A stretch of DNA of 64,000 nt. Origin: Halopseudomonas xinjiangensis. GTDB lineage: Bacteria; Pseudomonadota; Gammaproteobacteria; Pseudomonadales; Pseudomonadaceae. The notes under the pieces are model-generated. The model worked only from the letters and a program-made list of their open reading frames with translations. It ran no database searches and was not told where the DNA came from. The translations under genes and the position numbers were made by a program. The stretch is from NCBI RefSeq assembly GCF_900104945.1, contig NZ_LT629736.1, positions 620,001 to 684,000 of the forward strand, given 5' to 3'. Positions within the stretch are counted from its first letter, which is position 1. Every line of letters begins with the position of its first letter. Shown here piece by piece: positions 35,354 through 44,795 of the stretch.

Positions 35354-35544
35354 ATGGTTTCGATGACGACGAAGAATCGTTCTGGGATCCGTTGGGCGCT
35401 GGCGCGGCAGGTTTGCCGCCGGTGCTGGGTGGGGGCTGTATGGCGCGCTTTGATCCGGCGAGCCTGAATGAGGAGTCAGGTGCGGATTTCTCCGCTCTAT
35501 CGGCGGAGGGGCGCGACACCCGCCGCGCCGGTGACCAAGTCTAG
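35350..35544 (+). CDS. Small acidic hypothetical protein coupled to the CBS gene
   Basis: A 64-residue frame whose ATG overlaps the CBS stop as ATGA, the classic coupling arrangement. The N-terminus is very acidic (MNGFDDDEESFWDP), the middle Gly-rich (GAGAAGLPPVLGGG), with one Cys. No domain was recognised. The ATGA junction is the main support; the absence of a recognised homologue keeps confidence low. If real, it may be a partner or effector of the CBS protein. Confidence 0.45.
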   Translation: MNGFDDDEESFWDPLGAGAAGLPPVLGGGCMARFDPASLNEESGADFSALSAEGRDTRRAGDQV

Positions 35545-35748
35545 CCAGTACCTCATTATCCTGAACCCAGCCTCCCGCACCGAAACTCAGCTCAAACGTT
35601 AGGGCGGACGGTCGTCGCACCTCGTACGATCGACCCAGCCCATCCGGCCCTGACGAACGGTTAGCTTTTTTCAATCATGGCCATAAAGTTTGACTATCTG
35701 GCGCCGATTAATTGACTGGTCAGTCGTACAACCCAGCCAGGTAATCTT
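35545..35748. other. Intergenic region upstream of the chemoreceptor
   Basis: 204 bases. AT-rich towards its 3' end (around 35660-35745), consistent with the chemoreceptor promoter. No sigma-54 or FliA-type site was clear by eye, and no small gene was seen. Confidence 0.4.
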
Positions 35749-37374
35749 ATGAATCTCCGAAATCTCTCCATTGCGGCCCGTTTGGCTGCAGGCTTCGCCG
35801 TGATTGCGCTTATTGTCGTGTTGCTCGGCACCCTTGCGACTCGTGAAATGGGCGCTATACGCGATGATGTAGTGCTGTTGGAGGATACCTGGGTCCCAGG
35901 TATGCAGCAGCTTGGCGCATTCAACCAGAACTATCTTCGCTTTCGCATCTATACAATGCGAGTCATGATGGCGAGTACGCCGCAGGAGATCGCGCCTCTA
36001 AGAGAGCAGCTGGACAAGCTTGAGGCCAATCTGTTGGAGGCGGAAACTACGTTTGATGGTCTGGTCACCGACCCGGAGATGCAGCGCGCTTTCGACGCCT
36101 ATCGTCAAGGTCGGATGCAGTACATGACAGTGCAAAAGGAGATTGTGCAGCTTGCCTCGCAAGGGCGTGACGCGGAAGCTGACCTCATGCTGACTGAACG
36201 CCTCAACCCGCTGGCCGACACGGTTACCCGTGCCTTGATCGAGCTGGAGCGAATGGTCTCTTCAGGCGCGGACGCTGCATCCAAGCACGCTCTGGACGTT
36301 TACGACAGTGCCTTCAACCAGACTGTGGCTTTCATTGTTGCAGCGGTAGCCTTGACCATCGGTCTGGCATTCTTCATGACTCGCAGCATCGTTGCGCCGA
36401 TCCGCGAAGCGGTCGAAGCCAGCGAAACCGTCGCCGCCGGTGATCTGACCCAGAAGATCTCCAGCAGTGGCCGTGACGAGCCAGCTCGCCTGCTTCAAGC
36501 ATTGGCCACCATGCAGCTTCAATTGCGCAACACCATCCAGGGCATCGCCAACTCCTCGAATCAGTTGGCCGCTGCGGCCGAGGAGCTGAACGCTGTCACC
36601 GAGGATGCAAGCCGCGGTCTGCAGCGCCAGAACGACGAAGTGCAGCAGGCCGCAACGGCGGTCAACCAGATGAGCGCTGCGGTTGACGAAGTGGCGCGCA
36701 ACGCGGTGTCGACCTCGGAGCAGTCCAAGGAAACCTCGAAGATCGCTGGCGAAGGACAGCAGCAGGTCAGCCGTACCGTAACCAGCATCGACAAGCTGTC
36801 CGGCACCATTCAGTCGACCGCGACCGAGGTTCAGGAACTAGCCGAGAAAGCGCAGAACATCAGCCGCGTCCTGGATGTGATCCGCGCTATCGCCGAGCAG
36901 ACTAACCTGCTGGCACTCAACGCAGCGATCGAAGCGGCACGGGCCGGTGAGCAGGGTCGTGGTTTTGCGGTGGTAGCCGACGAGGTTCGCGCTCTGGCTC
37001 ATCGTACTCAGCAGTCCACCACCGAAATCGAAGAAATGATCGGCACCATTCAGCAAGGTACCGAGCGCGCAGTCGAGGCGATGGGGATCAGCAAGACCAT
37101 GGCTGGCAGCACGTTGGAGCAGGCCACCGCTGCAGGTGAGGCGCTCACCCGCATCACCTCGGCGATCACTCAGATCAACGAGCGCAACCTGGTGATTGCC
37201 AGCGCCTCGGAAGAGCAGGCTTCGGTCGCTCGTGAAGTCGACCGTAACCTGGTCAACATCCGCGACCTGTCGACCCAGTCGGCAGCCGGTGCCGAGCAGA
37301 CCAGCAGCTCCAGTCGCGAGCTGTCGCGCCTGGCGGTCGAGCTCAACGATCTGGTCAATCGTTTTCGCATCTGA
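35749..37374 (+). CDS. Methyl-accepting chemotaxis protein with 4HB sensor
   Basis: A 541-residue transmembrane chemoreceptor. Helix 1 spans about residues 10-30; the periplasmic part (about 31-190) is all helical and fits a four-helix-bundle sensor, not a Cache domain, so it is not PctA-like. Helix 2 is about 192-212, followed by HAMP (about 213-265) and the signalling hairpin with the conserved tip [32 protein letters not shown]. Methylation-site Gln/Glu pairs flank the tip. There is no C-terminal CheR-tethering pentapeptide (it ends NRFRI). Ligand unknown. Monocistronic, with a strong terminator shared with ahpF. Confidence 0.93.
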   Translation: MNLRNLSIAARLAAGFAVIALIVVLLGTLATREMGAIRDDVVLLEDTWVPGMQQLGAFNQNYLRFRIYTMRVMMASTPQEIAPLREQLDKLEANLLEAETTFDGLVTDPEMQRAFDAYRQGRMQYMTVQKEIVQLASQGRDAEADLMLTERLNPLADTVTRALIELERMVSSGADAASKHALDVYDSAFNQTVAFIVAAVALTIGLAFFMTRSIVAPIREAVEASETVAAGDLTQKISSSGRDEPARLLQALATMQLQLRNTIQGIANSSNQLAAAAEELNAVTEDASRGLQRQNDEVQQAATAVNQMSAAVDEVARNAVSTSEQSKETSKIAGEGQQQVSRTVTSIDKLSGTIQSTATEVQELAEKAQNISRVLDVIRAIAEQTNLLALNAAIEAARAGEQGRGFAVVADEVRALAHRTQQSTTEIEEMIGTIQQGTERAVEAMGISKTMAGSTLEQATAAGEALTRITSAITQINERNLVIASASEEQASVAREVDRNLVNIRDLSTQSAAGAEQTSSSSRELSRLAVELNDLVNRFRI

Positions 37375-37387
37375 CCGAACGCAGCGC

Positions 37388-37420
37388 AAAAAAAACCGCA
37401 CCTCAGGGTGCGGTTTTTTT
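37388..37420. terminator. Bidirectional terminator between the chemoreceptor and ahpF
   Basis: AAAAACCGCACC pairs with GGTGCGGTTTTT around a TCAG loop (37391-37418), with a poly-T run on the plus strand and poly-T from the A run on the minus strand. Confidence 0.92.
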
Positions 37421-37436
37421 GTTACGGCTTTGAAGA

Positions 37437-39047
37437 TCAGTTGTATTCAGCCGAACCAACCGTCTCGCGCTCGAGATGCTGCCCGGCCACCGCTGCAGGG
37501 AGCGGAGTACGGATCAGGTAGTCGAATGCGCTCAATGCCGCAGTCGAACCCGAGCCCATGGCGACGACGATCTGCTTGTACGGAACCGTAGCCACGTCAC
37601 CGGCAGCGAACACCCCCGGTACCGAGGTCGCACCGCGTGCGTCGACTTCGATCTCGCCGAAGCGGCTGAGCTTCACCTCACCACCTTTGAGCCAGTCGGT
37701 GTTTGGAATCAGGCCGATCTGCACGAAGATACCCGCTACGTCGACGTTCTTGCTCTCGCCGGAATCGCGATCGGTGTAGGTCAGACCCACCACCTTGTTG
37801 CCGTCGCCACGTACTTCGGTGGTCTGGGCATTCTTGATGATGTCGACGTTCTTCATCGAGCGCGCCTTGCGCTGCAGCACTTCGTCAGCACGCAGGGTGT
37901 CGGCGAATTCCAGAACGGTTACGTGCTCGACGATACCGGCCAGATCAATCGCGGCCTCGATACCCGAGTTACCACCACCGATCACCGCGACACGCTTGCC
38001 CTTGAACAGCGGGCCGTCACAATGCGGGCAGTAGGCAACACCCTTGCCGCGGTATTCCTGCTCGCCGGGTACGTTCATTTCGCGCCAGCGGGCGCCAGTC
38101 GCCAGGATCACCGAGCGGCTGGTCAAGGTCGCGCCGTTTTCCAACTCGAGTTCGATGAAATCCCCACTGGTGAGCTTGGCCGCCTTCTGCTCGGTCATCA
38201 GATCAACTTCGTAGTCCTTGACGTGCTGCTCAAGGTTGGCGACCAGTTTCGGTCCTTCGGTATACGGCACGGAAATGAAGTTCTCGATACCGACGGTATC
38301 CATGACCTGGCCGCCGAAGCGCTCGGCAACGATACCGGTACGGATGCCTTTACGCGCTGCGTAGATGGCAGCGGCCGCGCCAGCGGGGCCACCACCGATT
38401 ACCAGCACATCGTACGGAGCCTTCTGAGTCAGCTCGACTGCTTTGCGTTGAGCGGCGCCCGTGTCGACCTTGTTGACGATTTCGGCGAGCGTCATGCGAC
38501 CCTGGCCGAACGGGTTGCCGTTCAGGTACACCGAAGGCACCGCCATGATCTGACGCTCTTCGACTTCGTCCTGGAACAGCGCGCCATCCACCATGGTGTG
38601 GGTGATGTTCGGGTTCAGCACCGCCATCAGGTTCAGCGCCTGAACTACGTCCGGGCAGTTCTGGCACGACAACGAGATATAGGTTTCGAAGTGAAACTCG
38701 CCTTCCAGGTTGCGGATCTGCTCTTGTAGAGCGGCATCGGCCTTGGAAGGGTGTCCGCCGGCCTGCAGCAGAGCCAGTACCAGCGAGGTAAATTCGTGGC
38801 CCATCGGCAGACCAGCAAAACGCACACGGGGGGCTCCGCCGTTGTCCGGGCCGATCGCCATGCTCGGCGTGCGAGCGTCATCTGCACGGGTCATGTCGAT
38901 CTTGGCCGACATGCCGGTGATTTCACCGGCCAGATCCAGCAGCTCGCGCGACTTGTCGCTGTCATCGGCGGACACGCTGATCTTGATCGGATTAACGATA
39001 TTCTGCAGGTACGTGTCCAGTTGTTTCTTCAGATTCGCGTCCAACAT
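37437..39047 (-). CDS. ahpF: Alkyl hydroperoxide reductase subunit F
   Basis: A 536-residue flavoprotein disulfide reductase that passes electrons from NADH to AhpC. The N-terminal double-thioredoxin-fold part has the redox pair SCQNCPD (about Cys129/132). The C-terminal thioredoxin-reductase-like part has the FAD motif [21 protein letters not shown], the catalytic pair YCPHCDGP, the NADH motif [18 protein letters not shown] and the closing [10 protein letters not shown]. Full length. It follows ahpC by 103 bases, a gap holding a strong hairpin that probably lets only part of the ahpC transcription pass into ahpF. Confidence 0.96.
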   Translation of the reverse strand: MLDANLKKQLDTYLQNIVNPIKISVSADDSDKSRELLDLAGEITGMSAKIDMTRADDARTPSMAIGPDNGGAPRVRFAGLPMGHEFTSLVLALLQAGGHPSKADAALQEQIRNLEGEFHFETYISLSCQNCPDVVQALNLMAVLNPNITHTMVDGALFQDEVEERQIMAVPSVYLNGNPFGQGRMTLAEIVNKVDTGAAQRKAVELTQKAPYDVLVIGGGPAGAAAAIYAARKGIRTGIVAERFGGQVMDTVGIENFISVPYTEGPKLVANLEQHVKDYEVDLMTEQKAAKLTSGDFIELELENGATLTSRSVILATGARWREMNVPGEQEYRGKGVAYCPHCDGPLFKGKRVAVIGGGNSGIEAAIDLAGIVEHVTVLEFADTLRADEVLQRKARSMKNVDIIKNAQTTEVRGDGNKVVGLTYTDRDSGESKNVDVAGIFVQIGLIPNTDWLKGGEVKLSRFGEIEVDARGATSVPGVFAAGDVATVPYKQIVVAMGSGSTAALSAFDYLIRTPLPAAVAGQHLERETVGSAEYN

Positions 39048-39086
39048 ACGTGTCCGTCCTCTATCAATTCGTTGAAATCTGGGCGT

Positions 39087-39138
39087 AAAAAACCCGGCCC
39101 GCCAAACCGGATGCCAGGGGCATCACGGCGGGCCGGGT
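39087..39138 (-). terminator. Terminator/attenuator hairpin between ahpC and ahpF
   Basis: ACCCGGCCCGCC (39092-39103) pairs fully with GGCGGGCCGGGT (39127-39138), with a smaller inner GATGCC/GGCATC hairpin in the loop, then six T on the minus strand. It lies 12 bases past the ahpC stop. Confidence 0.88.
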
Positions 39139-39150
39139 CAGGAGCACTAC

Positions 39151-39711
39151 TTAGATCTTGCCTACCAGGTCGAGCGAAGGAGCCAGAGTGGCCTCGCCTT
39201 CTTTCCACTTGGCCGGGCAGACTTCGCCCGGGTGGGCTGCGACGTACTGGGCAGCCTTGACCTTGCGCAGCAGGTCGTTGGCGTCACGGCCGATGCCTTC
39301 TGCAGTGATTTCGATGGCCTGGATGATGCCCTCGGGATCGACAACGAAAGTACCGCGGTCAGCCAGACCCTGGCCTTCGCGCATCACACCGAAGTTGCGG
39401 GTAATGGTGCCGGTCGGGTCACCAATCATCGGATACTGGATCTTGCCGATGGTCTCGGAAGAATCGTGCCACGCCTTGTGGGTGAAGTGGGTGTCGGTGG
39501 AAACCGAGTAGATCTCTACGCCCAGCTTCTTGAATTCTTCGTAATGGTCGGCCACGTCACCCAGCTCGGTCGGGCAGACGAAAGTGAAGTCGGCAGGATA
39601 GAAGAAGAATACTGACCACTTGCCTTTCAGATCAGCTTCGCTCACTTCAACAAAGTTACCGTTATGGAACGCGGTGGCCTTGAACGGTTTGACTTCTGTG
39701 TTGATGTACAT
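39151..39711 (-). CDS. ahpC: Alkyl hydroperoxide reductase subunit C (peroxiredoxin)
   Basis: A 186-residue typical 2-Cys peroxiredoxin reducing hydrogen peroxide and organic hydroperoxides. The peroxidatic Cys is in [12 protein letters not shown] (Cys46-47) and the resolving Cys in [10 protein letters not shown] (about 165). The start [15 protein letters not shown] is standard for bacterial AhpC. AAGGAG lies just upstream. A two-part OxyR site lies about 76 bases before the ATG. AhpF reduces it; SodB supplies peroxide as substrate. Confidence 0.97.
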   Translation of the reverse strand: MYINTEVKPFKATAFHNGNFVEVSEADLKGKWSVFFFYPADFTFVCPTELGDVADHYEEFKKLGVEIYSVSTDTHFTHKAWHDSSETIGKIQYPMIGDPTGTITRNFGVMREGQGLADRGTFVVDPEGIIQAIEITAEGIGRDANDLLRKVKAAQYVAAHPGEVCPAKWKEGEATLAPSLDLVGKI

Positions 39712-39786
39712 GAAAACTCCTTGTGAGTCGGTGGGTTGATTGCTTAAGACAGCGACTATGTTAGTGCCTGGTTCGCCATCGTTGAA

Positions 39787-39823
39787 ATATATTCCAGCTA
39801 AGGCACAAATAGCTTTTCGCTAT
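39787..39823 (-). promoter_or_regulatory. OxyR binding site upstream of ahpC
   Basis: Two 15-base elements, ATATATTCCAGCTAA (39787-39801) and ATAGCTTTTCGCTAT (39809-39823), are separated by seven bases, exactly the spacing of the OxyR consensus ATAGntnnnanCTAT-N7-ATAGntnnnanCTAT. A plausible -10 (TAACAT, plus-strand 39758-39763) lies downstream towards ahpC. Oxidised OxyR would activate ahpC from here. Confidence 0.7.
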
Positions 39824-39863
39824 ATGGTTCCGCCTGCGCACTATTCAACGAAAATCCATGCGG

Positions 39864-39877
39864 TTGATCCAGATCAA
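39864..39877. promoter_or_regulatory. Perfect Anr/FNR box with no clear target
   Basis: TTGATCCAGATCAA fits the consensus at all fixed positions. On neither strand is a good -10 found at the class II distance. Rightward it faces an acyl-CoA dehydrogenase remnant; leftward it lies about 120 bases before the likely ahpC start. Confidence 0.55.
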
Positions 39878-40026
39878 ATTCTCAATCCACTTGATGAATC
39901 CGCTCTATTCGCGGCTACCTCAAGCTATCCAGACCGGCAGACCGAGCATAGCCTCTGATTACCGCCCTGTGTATGTCAGACGACGACTGCAAGGGCTGGT
40001 TCCTACTCAGCTTGAGGACCCGTGCC

Positions 40027-40152
40027 ATGGAATTCGCTTACTCCCCCAAATCCCGGCAGATGATCGCTCGCGTGCAGGCGTTCATGCACGACTACATCGT
40101 CCCGTTCAGGCTCGGCGCGCAACCCAATCAAGACAACCCCAAGTTCGCGTAG
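40027..40152 (+). pseudogene. N-terminal remnant of an acyl-CoA dehydrogenase
   Basis: A 41-codon frame beginning MEFAYSPKSRQMIARVQAFM and ending at TAG. The first 26 residues look like the N-terminus of a family of acyl-CoA dehydrogenases (MDFxYSPKxxxLRxRVxAFMDxxIYP, from memory); the rest of an approximately 400-residue protein is absent and unrelated sequence follows. A GAGG sits upstream of the ATG. The likely explanation is a deletion that removed the body of the gene. It could also be a chance short frame, but the match over more than 20 residues argues against that. Confidence 0.55.
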
Positions 40153-40236
40153 CGAAGCAGGGTCTCCCGCCAGAGGTACTGTCCGGCGACTACGCTTGCG
40201 GTAAAGTAGTGCCACGCAAATCGTTCAGGACACCTC

Positions 40237-40713
40237 ATGCTTACTCATCTCGATGCCCAGGGGCAGGCGAACATGGTCGATGTGACCGACAAGGCCGTGT
40301 CATCGCGCGAAGCGGTGGCGGAAAGCCTGGTGCGCATGCGGCCGGAAACACTCGACCTGATCCAGAGCGGCGGCCACCCCAAGGGTGACGTCTTTGCCGT
40401 GGCGCGTATTGCCGGCATTCAGGCGGCCAAGCGCACCTGGGAGCTGATTCCGCTATGTCATCCGTTGATGCTTACGTCAGTGAAAGTCGAGCTGACAGCC
40501 GAGCAACCTGATGCCGTACGCATTCGCGCGCGCTGCAAGCTGGCTGGCCAGACCGGTGTGGAAATGGAAGCCCTGACCGCCGCAAGCGTTGCGGCGCTCA
40601 CGCTCTACGATATGTGCAAAGCGGTGGATAAAGGCATGGTCATCGAAGCCACACGGTTGCTGGAGAAGACCGGCGGCAAGAGCGGGCACTACCGCGCGGA
40701 GGAGCAGAGATGA
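40237..40713 (+). CDS. moaC: Cyclic pyranopterin monophosphate synthase MoaC
   Basis: A 158-residue enzyme acting with MoaA in the first step of molybdenum-cofactor synthesis. Signatures: [44 protein letters not shown] and [29 protein letters not shown], with the catalytic Lys/His. The ATG follows GGACAC. It overlaps moaD by 4 bases (ATGA) and begins a moaCDE operon; moaA follows separately. Confidence 0.96.
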   Translation: MLTHLDAQGQANMVDVTDKAVSSREAVAESLVRMRPETLDLIQSGGHPKGDVFAVARIAGIQAAKRTWELIPLCHPLMLTSVKVELTAEQPDAVRIRARCKLAGQTGVEMEALTAASVAALTLYDMCKAVDKGMVIEATRLLEKTGGKSGHYRAEEQR

Positions 40714-40958
40714 TCACGCTGCAATATTTCGCCCGTTACCGCGAGACGCTGGGCACCGGGCAGGAGCAGCTGGACTGGAATGACTCGCGCGATACGCTTC
40801 GGGCAGTGCGAGACGAGCTGGTTTCACGGGGTGATGCCTGGGCCGTGCTCAACGAGTCGCGACTGATGTGCGCGCGCAATCAGGAAATGTGCAGCCTGGA
40901 TGAGCCGGTGCGAGACGGTGACGAGATCGCCTTCTTCCCCCCAGTGACCGGAGGCTGA
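40710..40958 (+). CDS. moaD: Molybdopterin synthase small subunit MoaD
   Basis: An 82-residue ubiquitin-like sulfur carrier. The start [12 protein letters not shown] and the C-terminal VTGG match the family; the terminal Gly-Gly is thiocarboxylated and carries sulfur into the dithiolene of molybdopterin. ATGA overlap with moaC, and the moaE ATG lies one base after its stop, so the three are translationally linked. Confidence 0.95.
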   Translation: MITLQYFARYRETLGTGQEQLDWNDSRDTLRAVRDELVSRGDAWAVLNESRLMCARNQEMCSLDEPVRDGDEIAFFPPVTGG

Positions 40959-40959
40959 T

Positions 40960-41409
40960 ATGGCTATTCGCGTGCAGACCGAGACCTTTGATGCTGGGCA
41001 GATGCTCAATGCGCTGCATGCTGAACAACTCGGCGTGGGGGCAGTGGTCGGGTTCGTTGGCTATGTGCGCGACTTCAACGACGGGCAGGAAGTCGCCGGA
41101 ATGTTGCTCGAGCATTATCCGGGCATGACCGAGAAGGCGTTGCAAAAAATAGTCGATGAAGCCAGCGAGCGCTGGCCGCTGATCACGGCAGACGTGCTGC
41201 ATCGGGTCGGCAAGCTCGAGCCGGGCGAGCCGATCGTGTTCGTGGGCGTATCGTCGGCGCATCGTCAGGCGGCCTTCGAAGCCTGCCATTTCATCATCGA
41301 TTATCTGAAGACCCGTGCGCCGTTCTGGAAGCAGGAAGATACGCCGGACGGGCCTCGTTGGGTCGACGCACGGGACATGGACGCCGAAGCGATGCGCAGA
41401 TGGCGCTGA
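40960..41409 (+). CDS. moaE: Molybdopterin synthase large subunit MoaE
   Basis: A 149-residue catalytic subunit that forms a heterotetramer with MoaD. Motifs: [55 protein letters not shown] and [16 protein letters not shown], with the active-site Lys pair. Last gene of the moaCDE unit; a 154-base gap separates it from moaA. Confidence 0.95.
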   Translation: MAIRVQTETFDAGQMLNALHAEQLGVGAVVGFVGYVRDFNDGQEVAGMLLEHYPGMTEKALQKIVDEASERWPLITADVLHRVGKLEPGEPIVFVGVSSAHRQAAFEACHFIIDYLKTRAPFWKQEDTPDGPRWVDARDMDAEAMRRWR

Positions 41410-41563
41410 CCGCGGCCAAGAGTGGATTGCTCGATTACTTGGAACTCTCCCCCGGCGTTCCGACGGGAATGCTGAACGCATCGTGGTAAAGTGGCTCGAA
41501 GCAGTTGGTAGATGTATCCCCTCACACCTGAATAGCGGCCACGCGACAACCGGAGTACAGCCT

Positions 41564-42559
41564 GTGCCCGAAACACAACTTCTGGACGGACAAGGTCGTC
41601 GTATCGACTACGTACGAATGTCCGTCACCGACCGCTGTGATTTTCGCTGCGTCTATTGCATGGCAGAAGAGATGACGTTCCTGCCGCGCGAGAAAATTCT
41701 CACGTTCGAAGAAGTCCTGCGCTTGGCGAAGCTGCTGGTGGGGCAAGGCGTAAAAAAAATTCGTTTAACCGGTGGCGAGCCGTTAGTGCGTCGAGGGATA
41801 GTCACGCTTTGCAGGGAAATCGCCGCGTTACCCGGCCTGAACGAACTGGTGATGACCACCAACGGCTCCCAGCTGATCAAGCTCGCAGAGCCGTTGGCCG
41901 ACGCGGGCCTCAACCGGCTAAACATCAGTCTCGATAGTCTTGATGCCGTCAAGTTCCGTGCGATCACCCGTACCGGCGACCTCCAGCAGGTGTTGGCTGG
42001 CATCGATGCGGCTCGCGCCGCAGGCTTCGCCTCGATCAAGCTCAATGTGGTGGTCATGAAAGGGCGCAACGCCGATGAGGTGCCTGATCTCGTCGACTAT
42101 GCCGTGGAACGCGGACTGGACGTAACCTTTATCGAGGAGATGCCGTTGGGTCATGTAGGCAGATCGCGCGGCGAAGCCTTCTGTTCTAGCGACGAAGTAC
42201 GCGAATTGATTGCTCGGCGCTATACGTTGCTCGACAGTCCCGAATCCACTGGTGGGCCGGCACGTTATGTACGCATCGAAGGACAGCCAAGCACCCGCAT
42301 CGGATTCATCTCCCCGCATTCGCACAACTTCTGCTCCACCTGCAATCGCGTGCGGCTGACGGCCGAGGGACGGTTGCTGCTGTGTCTCGGTCATGAACAC
42401 TCGCTCGACATGCGCGACCTGGTGCGCCGCTATCCGACCAGCGACGAGCCGGTTCTCGAAGCCTTGCAGAGTGCACTGCAGCGCAAGCCCTTGCGCCACG
42501 AATTCGCATCCGATGGCGAGGTGCAGGTGTTGCGATTCATGAATGCCAGCGGCGGGTAG
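41564..42559 (+). CDS. moaA: GTP 3',8-cyclase MoaA (radical SAM)
   Basis: A 331-residue radical SAM enzyme that converts GTP to 3',8-cyclo-GTP. The N-terminal cluster motif is [11 protein letters not shown] (CxxxCxxC); the C-terminal cluster is in [21 protein letters not shown]; and the protein ends in Gly-Gly, needed for activity. The GTG at 41564 after CGGAG is taken as the start; an ATG at 41618 would cut into conserved sequence. It lies 154 bases after moaE, so may be co-transcribed or have its own promoter. moaB, moeA and mobA are not in the window. Confidence 0.94.
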   Translation: MPETQLLDGQGRRIDYVRMSVTDRCDFRCVYCMAEEMTFLPREKILTFEEVLRLAKLLVGQGVKKIRLTGGEPLVRRGIVTLCREIAALPGLNELVMTTNGSQLIKLAEPLADAGLNRLNISLDSLDAVKFRAITRTGDLQQVLAGIDAARAAGFASIKLNVVVMKGRNADEVPDLVDYAVERGLDVTFIEEMPLGHVGRSRGEAFCSSDEVRELIARRYTLLDSPESTGGPARYVRIEGQPSTRIGFISPHSHNFCSTCNRVRLTAEGRLLLCLGHEHSLDMRDLVRRYPTSDEPVLEALQSALQRKPLRHEFASDGEVQVLRFMNASGG

Positions 42560-42656
42560 TCACTCGCTGCGCGCGATGCTTCGTACCAATATCAAAATCG
42601 AACTTCCCCTAATCCGGTTCCTCCAACCTTTATCAGGTGATTACTGAGGAAGCGAG

Positions 42657-42995
42657 ATGAATAGAGTTCTGTTCGGCGTTTGTTTTGTCATTGCCATGCC
42701 GGTCTTGGCGCAAAGTGTCGAAATCATCACCGAGTTCAATGGCCTGGATATCGAATGGGAGCCACTCGGTGTTGAGGAGGCATCCAGCGAGCAAGTCGAT
42801 CTCAAGGGAACCCCGGCAGTCACAGTCATCAATCGCAGCAATGAGCGAGTGTTGTGTGAGTTCGCTGCACTGCCTGACGAAACCGAGCGTACCCCGACCT
42901 CCGTGCTTGAGCCGAACGACCGGGCAGTGCTGGAGGTGCCTGGCAAATACTCTGAGGGAGGCCCAATCGCTCTGCTCGAGTGCGTCAAGGATTAG
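42657..42995 (+). CDS. Small exported hypothetical protein
   Basis: A 112-residue protein with a signal peptide (MNRVLFGVCFVIAMPVLAQ, cleaved after about residue 18). The mature part is acidic with two Cys (LCEF, ECVKD) that could form a disulfide, and looks beta-rich. GAGGAAGCGAG lies ahead of the ATG. Similar exported proteins occur in Pseudomonas without a known role; their database name '3-phosphoglycerate kinase' is not supported by the sequence. Its stop overlaps the modC stop by 4 bases, convergent. Confidence 0.75.
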   Translation: MNRVLFGVCFVIAMPVLAQSVEIITEFNGLDIEWEPLGVEEASSEQVDLKGTPAVTVINRSNERVLCEFAALPDETERTPTSVLEPNDRAVLEVPGKYSEGGPIALLECVKD

Positions 42996-44065
42996 TCAAG
43001 TAACGACACCGCCTTGACTAGCGCGAATACGCGCTTTCCAGGTTGCAGTAGCAGCTCGCGTGCCGACCAGCCGCTAACTTCGGCCAGCAGTAGATCTCCA
43101 CTGACCAACCTTCCGCGTATTATCACGCGCCTTTCGTCGCGCGCGTGAACTGCCTCGATGGTAAACGGTAGTTGATTGAGAATGCTGATCCCGGTGGTCG
43201 GCTCGATGGCCAGGCTGACGTCGCGTGCGCCTATGCGCAGCCGCACCGTAGTAGGTCCCGCTTGCACGGGGTTGGGTAATGCCAGGCGTAGCGTGAGCGC
43301 ACCAGAGCGAAACATCTGCAAATCCGGCGCATCGCTTGCCTGAAGGGTTCCCATCAGCACACTGGCCGGACCCTCGTCAGCGAACAGCGGCGAATCCGGC
43401 CGCGATAGCGCCTGCTGGATCGGCTCGACCGACTCTATGCGCCCCCGCTCCATCAGGGCTACATGATCAGCGAGCCGTTCTATTTCGGCCGCGGCATGAC
43501 TGACATAGATTATCGGAACGCCTATCTCACCCGAAAGACGGTCGAGAAACGGCATGATTTCGCGCTTGCTCTGGCTATCGAGCGCCGACAGCGGTTCGTC
43601 GAGCAGCAGCAGTTGCGGGCTGGCCAACAGCGCACGGCCCAAGGCAATGCGCTGGCGCTGGCCGCCGGAAAGCTGATCGATACGTCGCTCTATCAAGGTA
43701 CCCAGTCCGAGCAGATCGATGATCGCTTCCGGGCGATGCCGCCGCTGTGAATCGGGCGTTCGTTGGTAGCCGTAGAGCAGGTTATCGCGGACACCGAGAT
43801 GCGGCAGCAGCGACGATTCCTGAAAGACCAGACCGATGCGCCGTTTTTCCAGCGGTATGGAGGCGTTCAAGCCTTGCCAGGTCTGATCGTCGAAGCAGAC
43901 CTCGGCGCCCGGCACCCGGTCTAGCCCGGCAATGATGCGCAGCAGACTGGTCTTGCCGCAGCCAGACCGGCCGAACACCGCGGTGACACCTTCGGTGGGC
44001 AGGTCCACGTGGATGTGCATGTCCAGGCCCGCGCGGCGCATTCGCGCTCTGACCGTCAGGCTCAT
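42992..44065 (-). CDS. modC: Molybdate ABC transporter ATPase ModC
   Basis: A 357-residue ABC ATPase. Walker A is FGRSGCGKTSLLR, the signature LSGGQRQRIALGRALL, Walker B LLLLDEPLSALD, and the switch His follows in VSHAAAEIE. The C-terminal approximately 120 residues form a Mop/TOBE domain that binds molybdate and regulates transport. ATGA-type overlap with modB (4 bases). It ends against the small exported gene. Molybdate enters for the moa pathway encoded next door. Confidence 0.94.
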   Translation of the reverse strand: MSLTVRARMRRAGLDMHIHVDLPTEGVTAVFGRSGCGKTSLLRIIAGLDRVPGAEVCFDDQTWQGLNASIPLEKRRIGLVFQESSLLPHLGVRDNLLYGYQRTPDSQRRHRPEAIIDLLGLGTLIERRIDQLSGGQRQRIALGRALLASPQLLLLDEPLSALDSQSKREIMPFLDRLSGEIGVPIIYVSHAAAEIERLADHVALMERGRIESVEPIQQALSRPDSPLFADEGPASVLMGTLQASDAPDLQMFRSGALTLRLALPNPVQAGPTTVRLRIGARDVSLAIEPTTGISILNQLPFTIEAVHARDERRVIIRGRLVSGDLLLAEVSGWSARELLLQPGKRVFALVKAVSLLD

Positions 44066-44751
44066 GGTTGTACCACTGCGGATTTGCGGTTGCCGGCAAA
44101 ATAGATCAGTGACAGCACGACGAATGCACAGCCAATCAGCAGCAGCGACAGACGATGGGCTGCGGCATAGTTCATCGCCTCGGTATGCGCATAGATGGTC
44201 GTCGACAACACGTGCGTCTCGCCGGGGATACTGCCGCCGATCATCAGGATCACGCCGAACTCGCCTAGCGTGTGGGCGAAGGTGAGGGTGGCGGCCACTA
44301 CAAAGCCGCTACGAGCGAGCGGCAGGGTGATGGTCAGAAATCGATCGAGCGGACCCGCCCCAAGGGACGCCGCCACTTCATGCGGCCTGCGGCCCATCTG
44401 GCGAAAAGCCTGCTGTAGCGGCTGCACGGCGAATGGCAACGAATAGATCACCGAGCCGATCAGGATGCCGCCGAAGCTGAACGCCAGATGGCCGATACCC
44501 AGCCGCTCCAGCGTCCCGCCCACCCACCCGTTTGGCCCCAGGGCGAGTAACAGATAAAACCCGAGGACGGTGGGAGGCAAAACCAGCGGAAGGGCAACCA
44601 GTGCCTGGACAAGCGAGCGCACACGGCCGGCCCCGGCCGCAAGCCAGAGCGACAAGGGTGTCGCCAGGAGCATCAGGATCACGGTTGTATACAGGCACAG
44701 CTTGAGCGTCACGCGTATGGCCAGCCAGTCGGCGGCGCTCAGAGACATCAT
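44062..44751 (-). CDS. modB: Molybdate ABC transporter permease ModB
   Basis: A 229-residue inner-membrane permease with about five to six hydrophobic segments. The EAA-type ATPase-docking loop is seen as VAASLGAGPLDRFLTITLPLARSG, and PLVLPPTVLGFYLL is typical for ModB. It overlaps modC by 4 bases and lies 44 bases after modA. Confidence 0.94.
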   Translation of the reverse strand: MMSLSAADWLAIRVTLKLCLYTTVILMLLATPLSLWLAAGAGRVRSLVQALVALPLVLPPTVLGFYLLLALGPNGWVGGTLERLGIGHLAFSFGGILIGSVIYSLPFAVQPLQQAFRQMGRRPHEVAASLGAGPLDRFLTITLPLARSGFVVAATLTFAHTLGEFGVILMIGGSIPGETHVLSTTIYAHTEAMNYAAAHRLSLLLIGCAFVVLSLIYFAGNRKSAVVQP

Positions 44752-44795
44752 GGTTCGCTGTGCTCGGGTTCAAGAAGGATAGGACGGGTCTGCAC

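Larger units (their letters stand above)
39712..40236. other. 525-base gap between ahpC and moaC
   Basis: It holds the ahpC promoter with its OxyR site, an orphan Anr box (39864-39877), the acyl-CoA dehydrogenase remnant (40027-40152) and the moaC leader (40153-40236). No molybdenum-cofactor riboswitch structure was recognised in the leader, and the length before moaC is short for one. Confidence 0.6.

Noticed and set aside
35749-37374. Amino-acid chemoreceptor of the PctA type
   Set aside because: Position near purU suggested it, but the periplasmic part is a helical bundle, not a Cache domain.
40153-40236. Molybdenum-cofactor riboswitch before moaC
   Set aside because: Leader is only about 84 bases and no multi-stem structure was evident.
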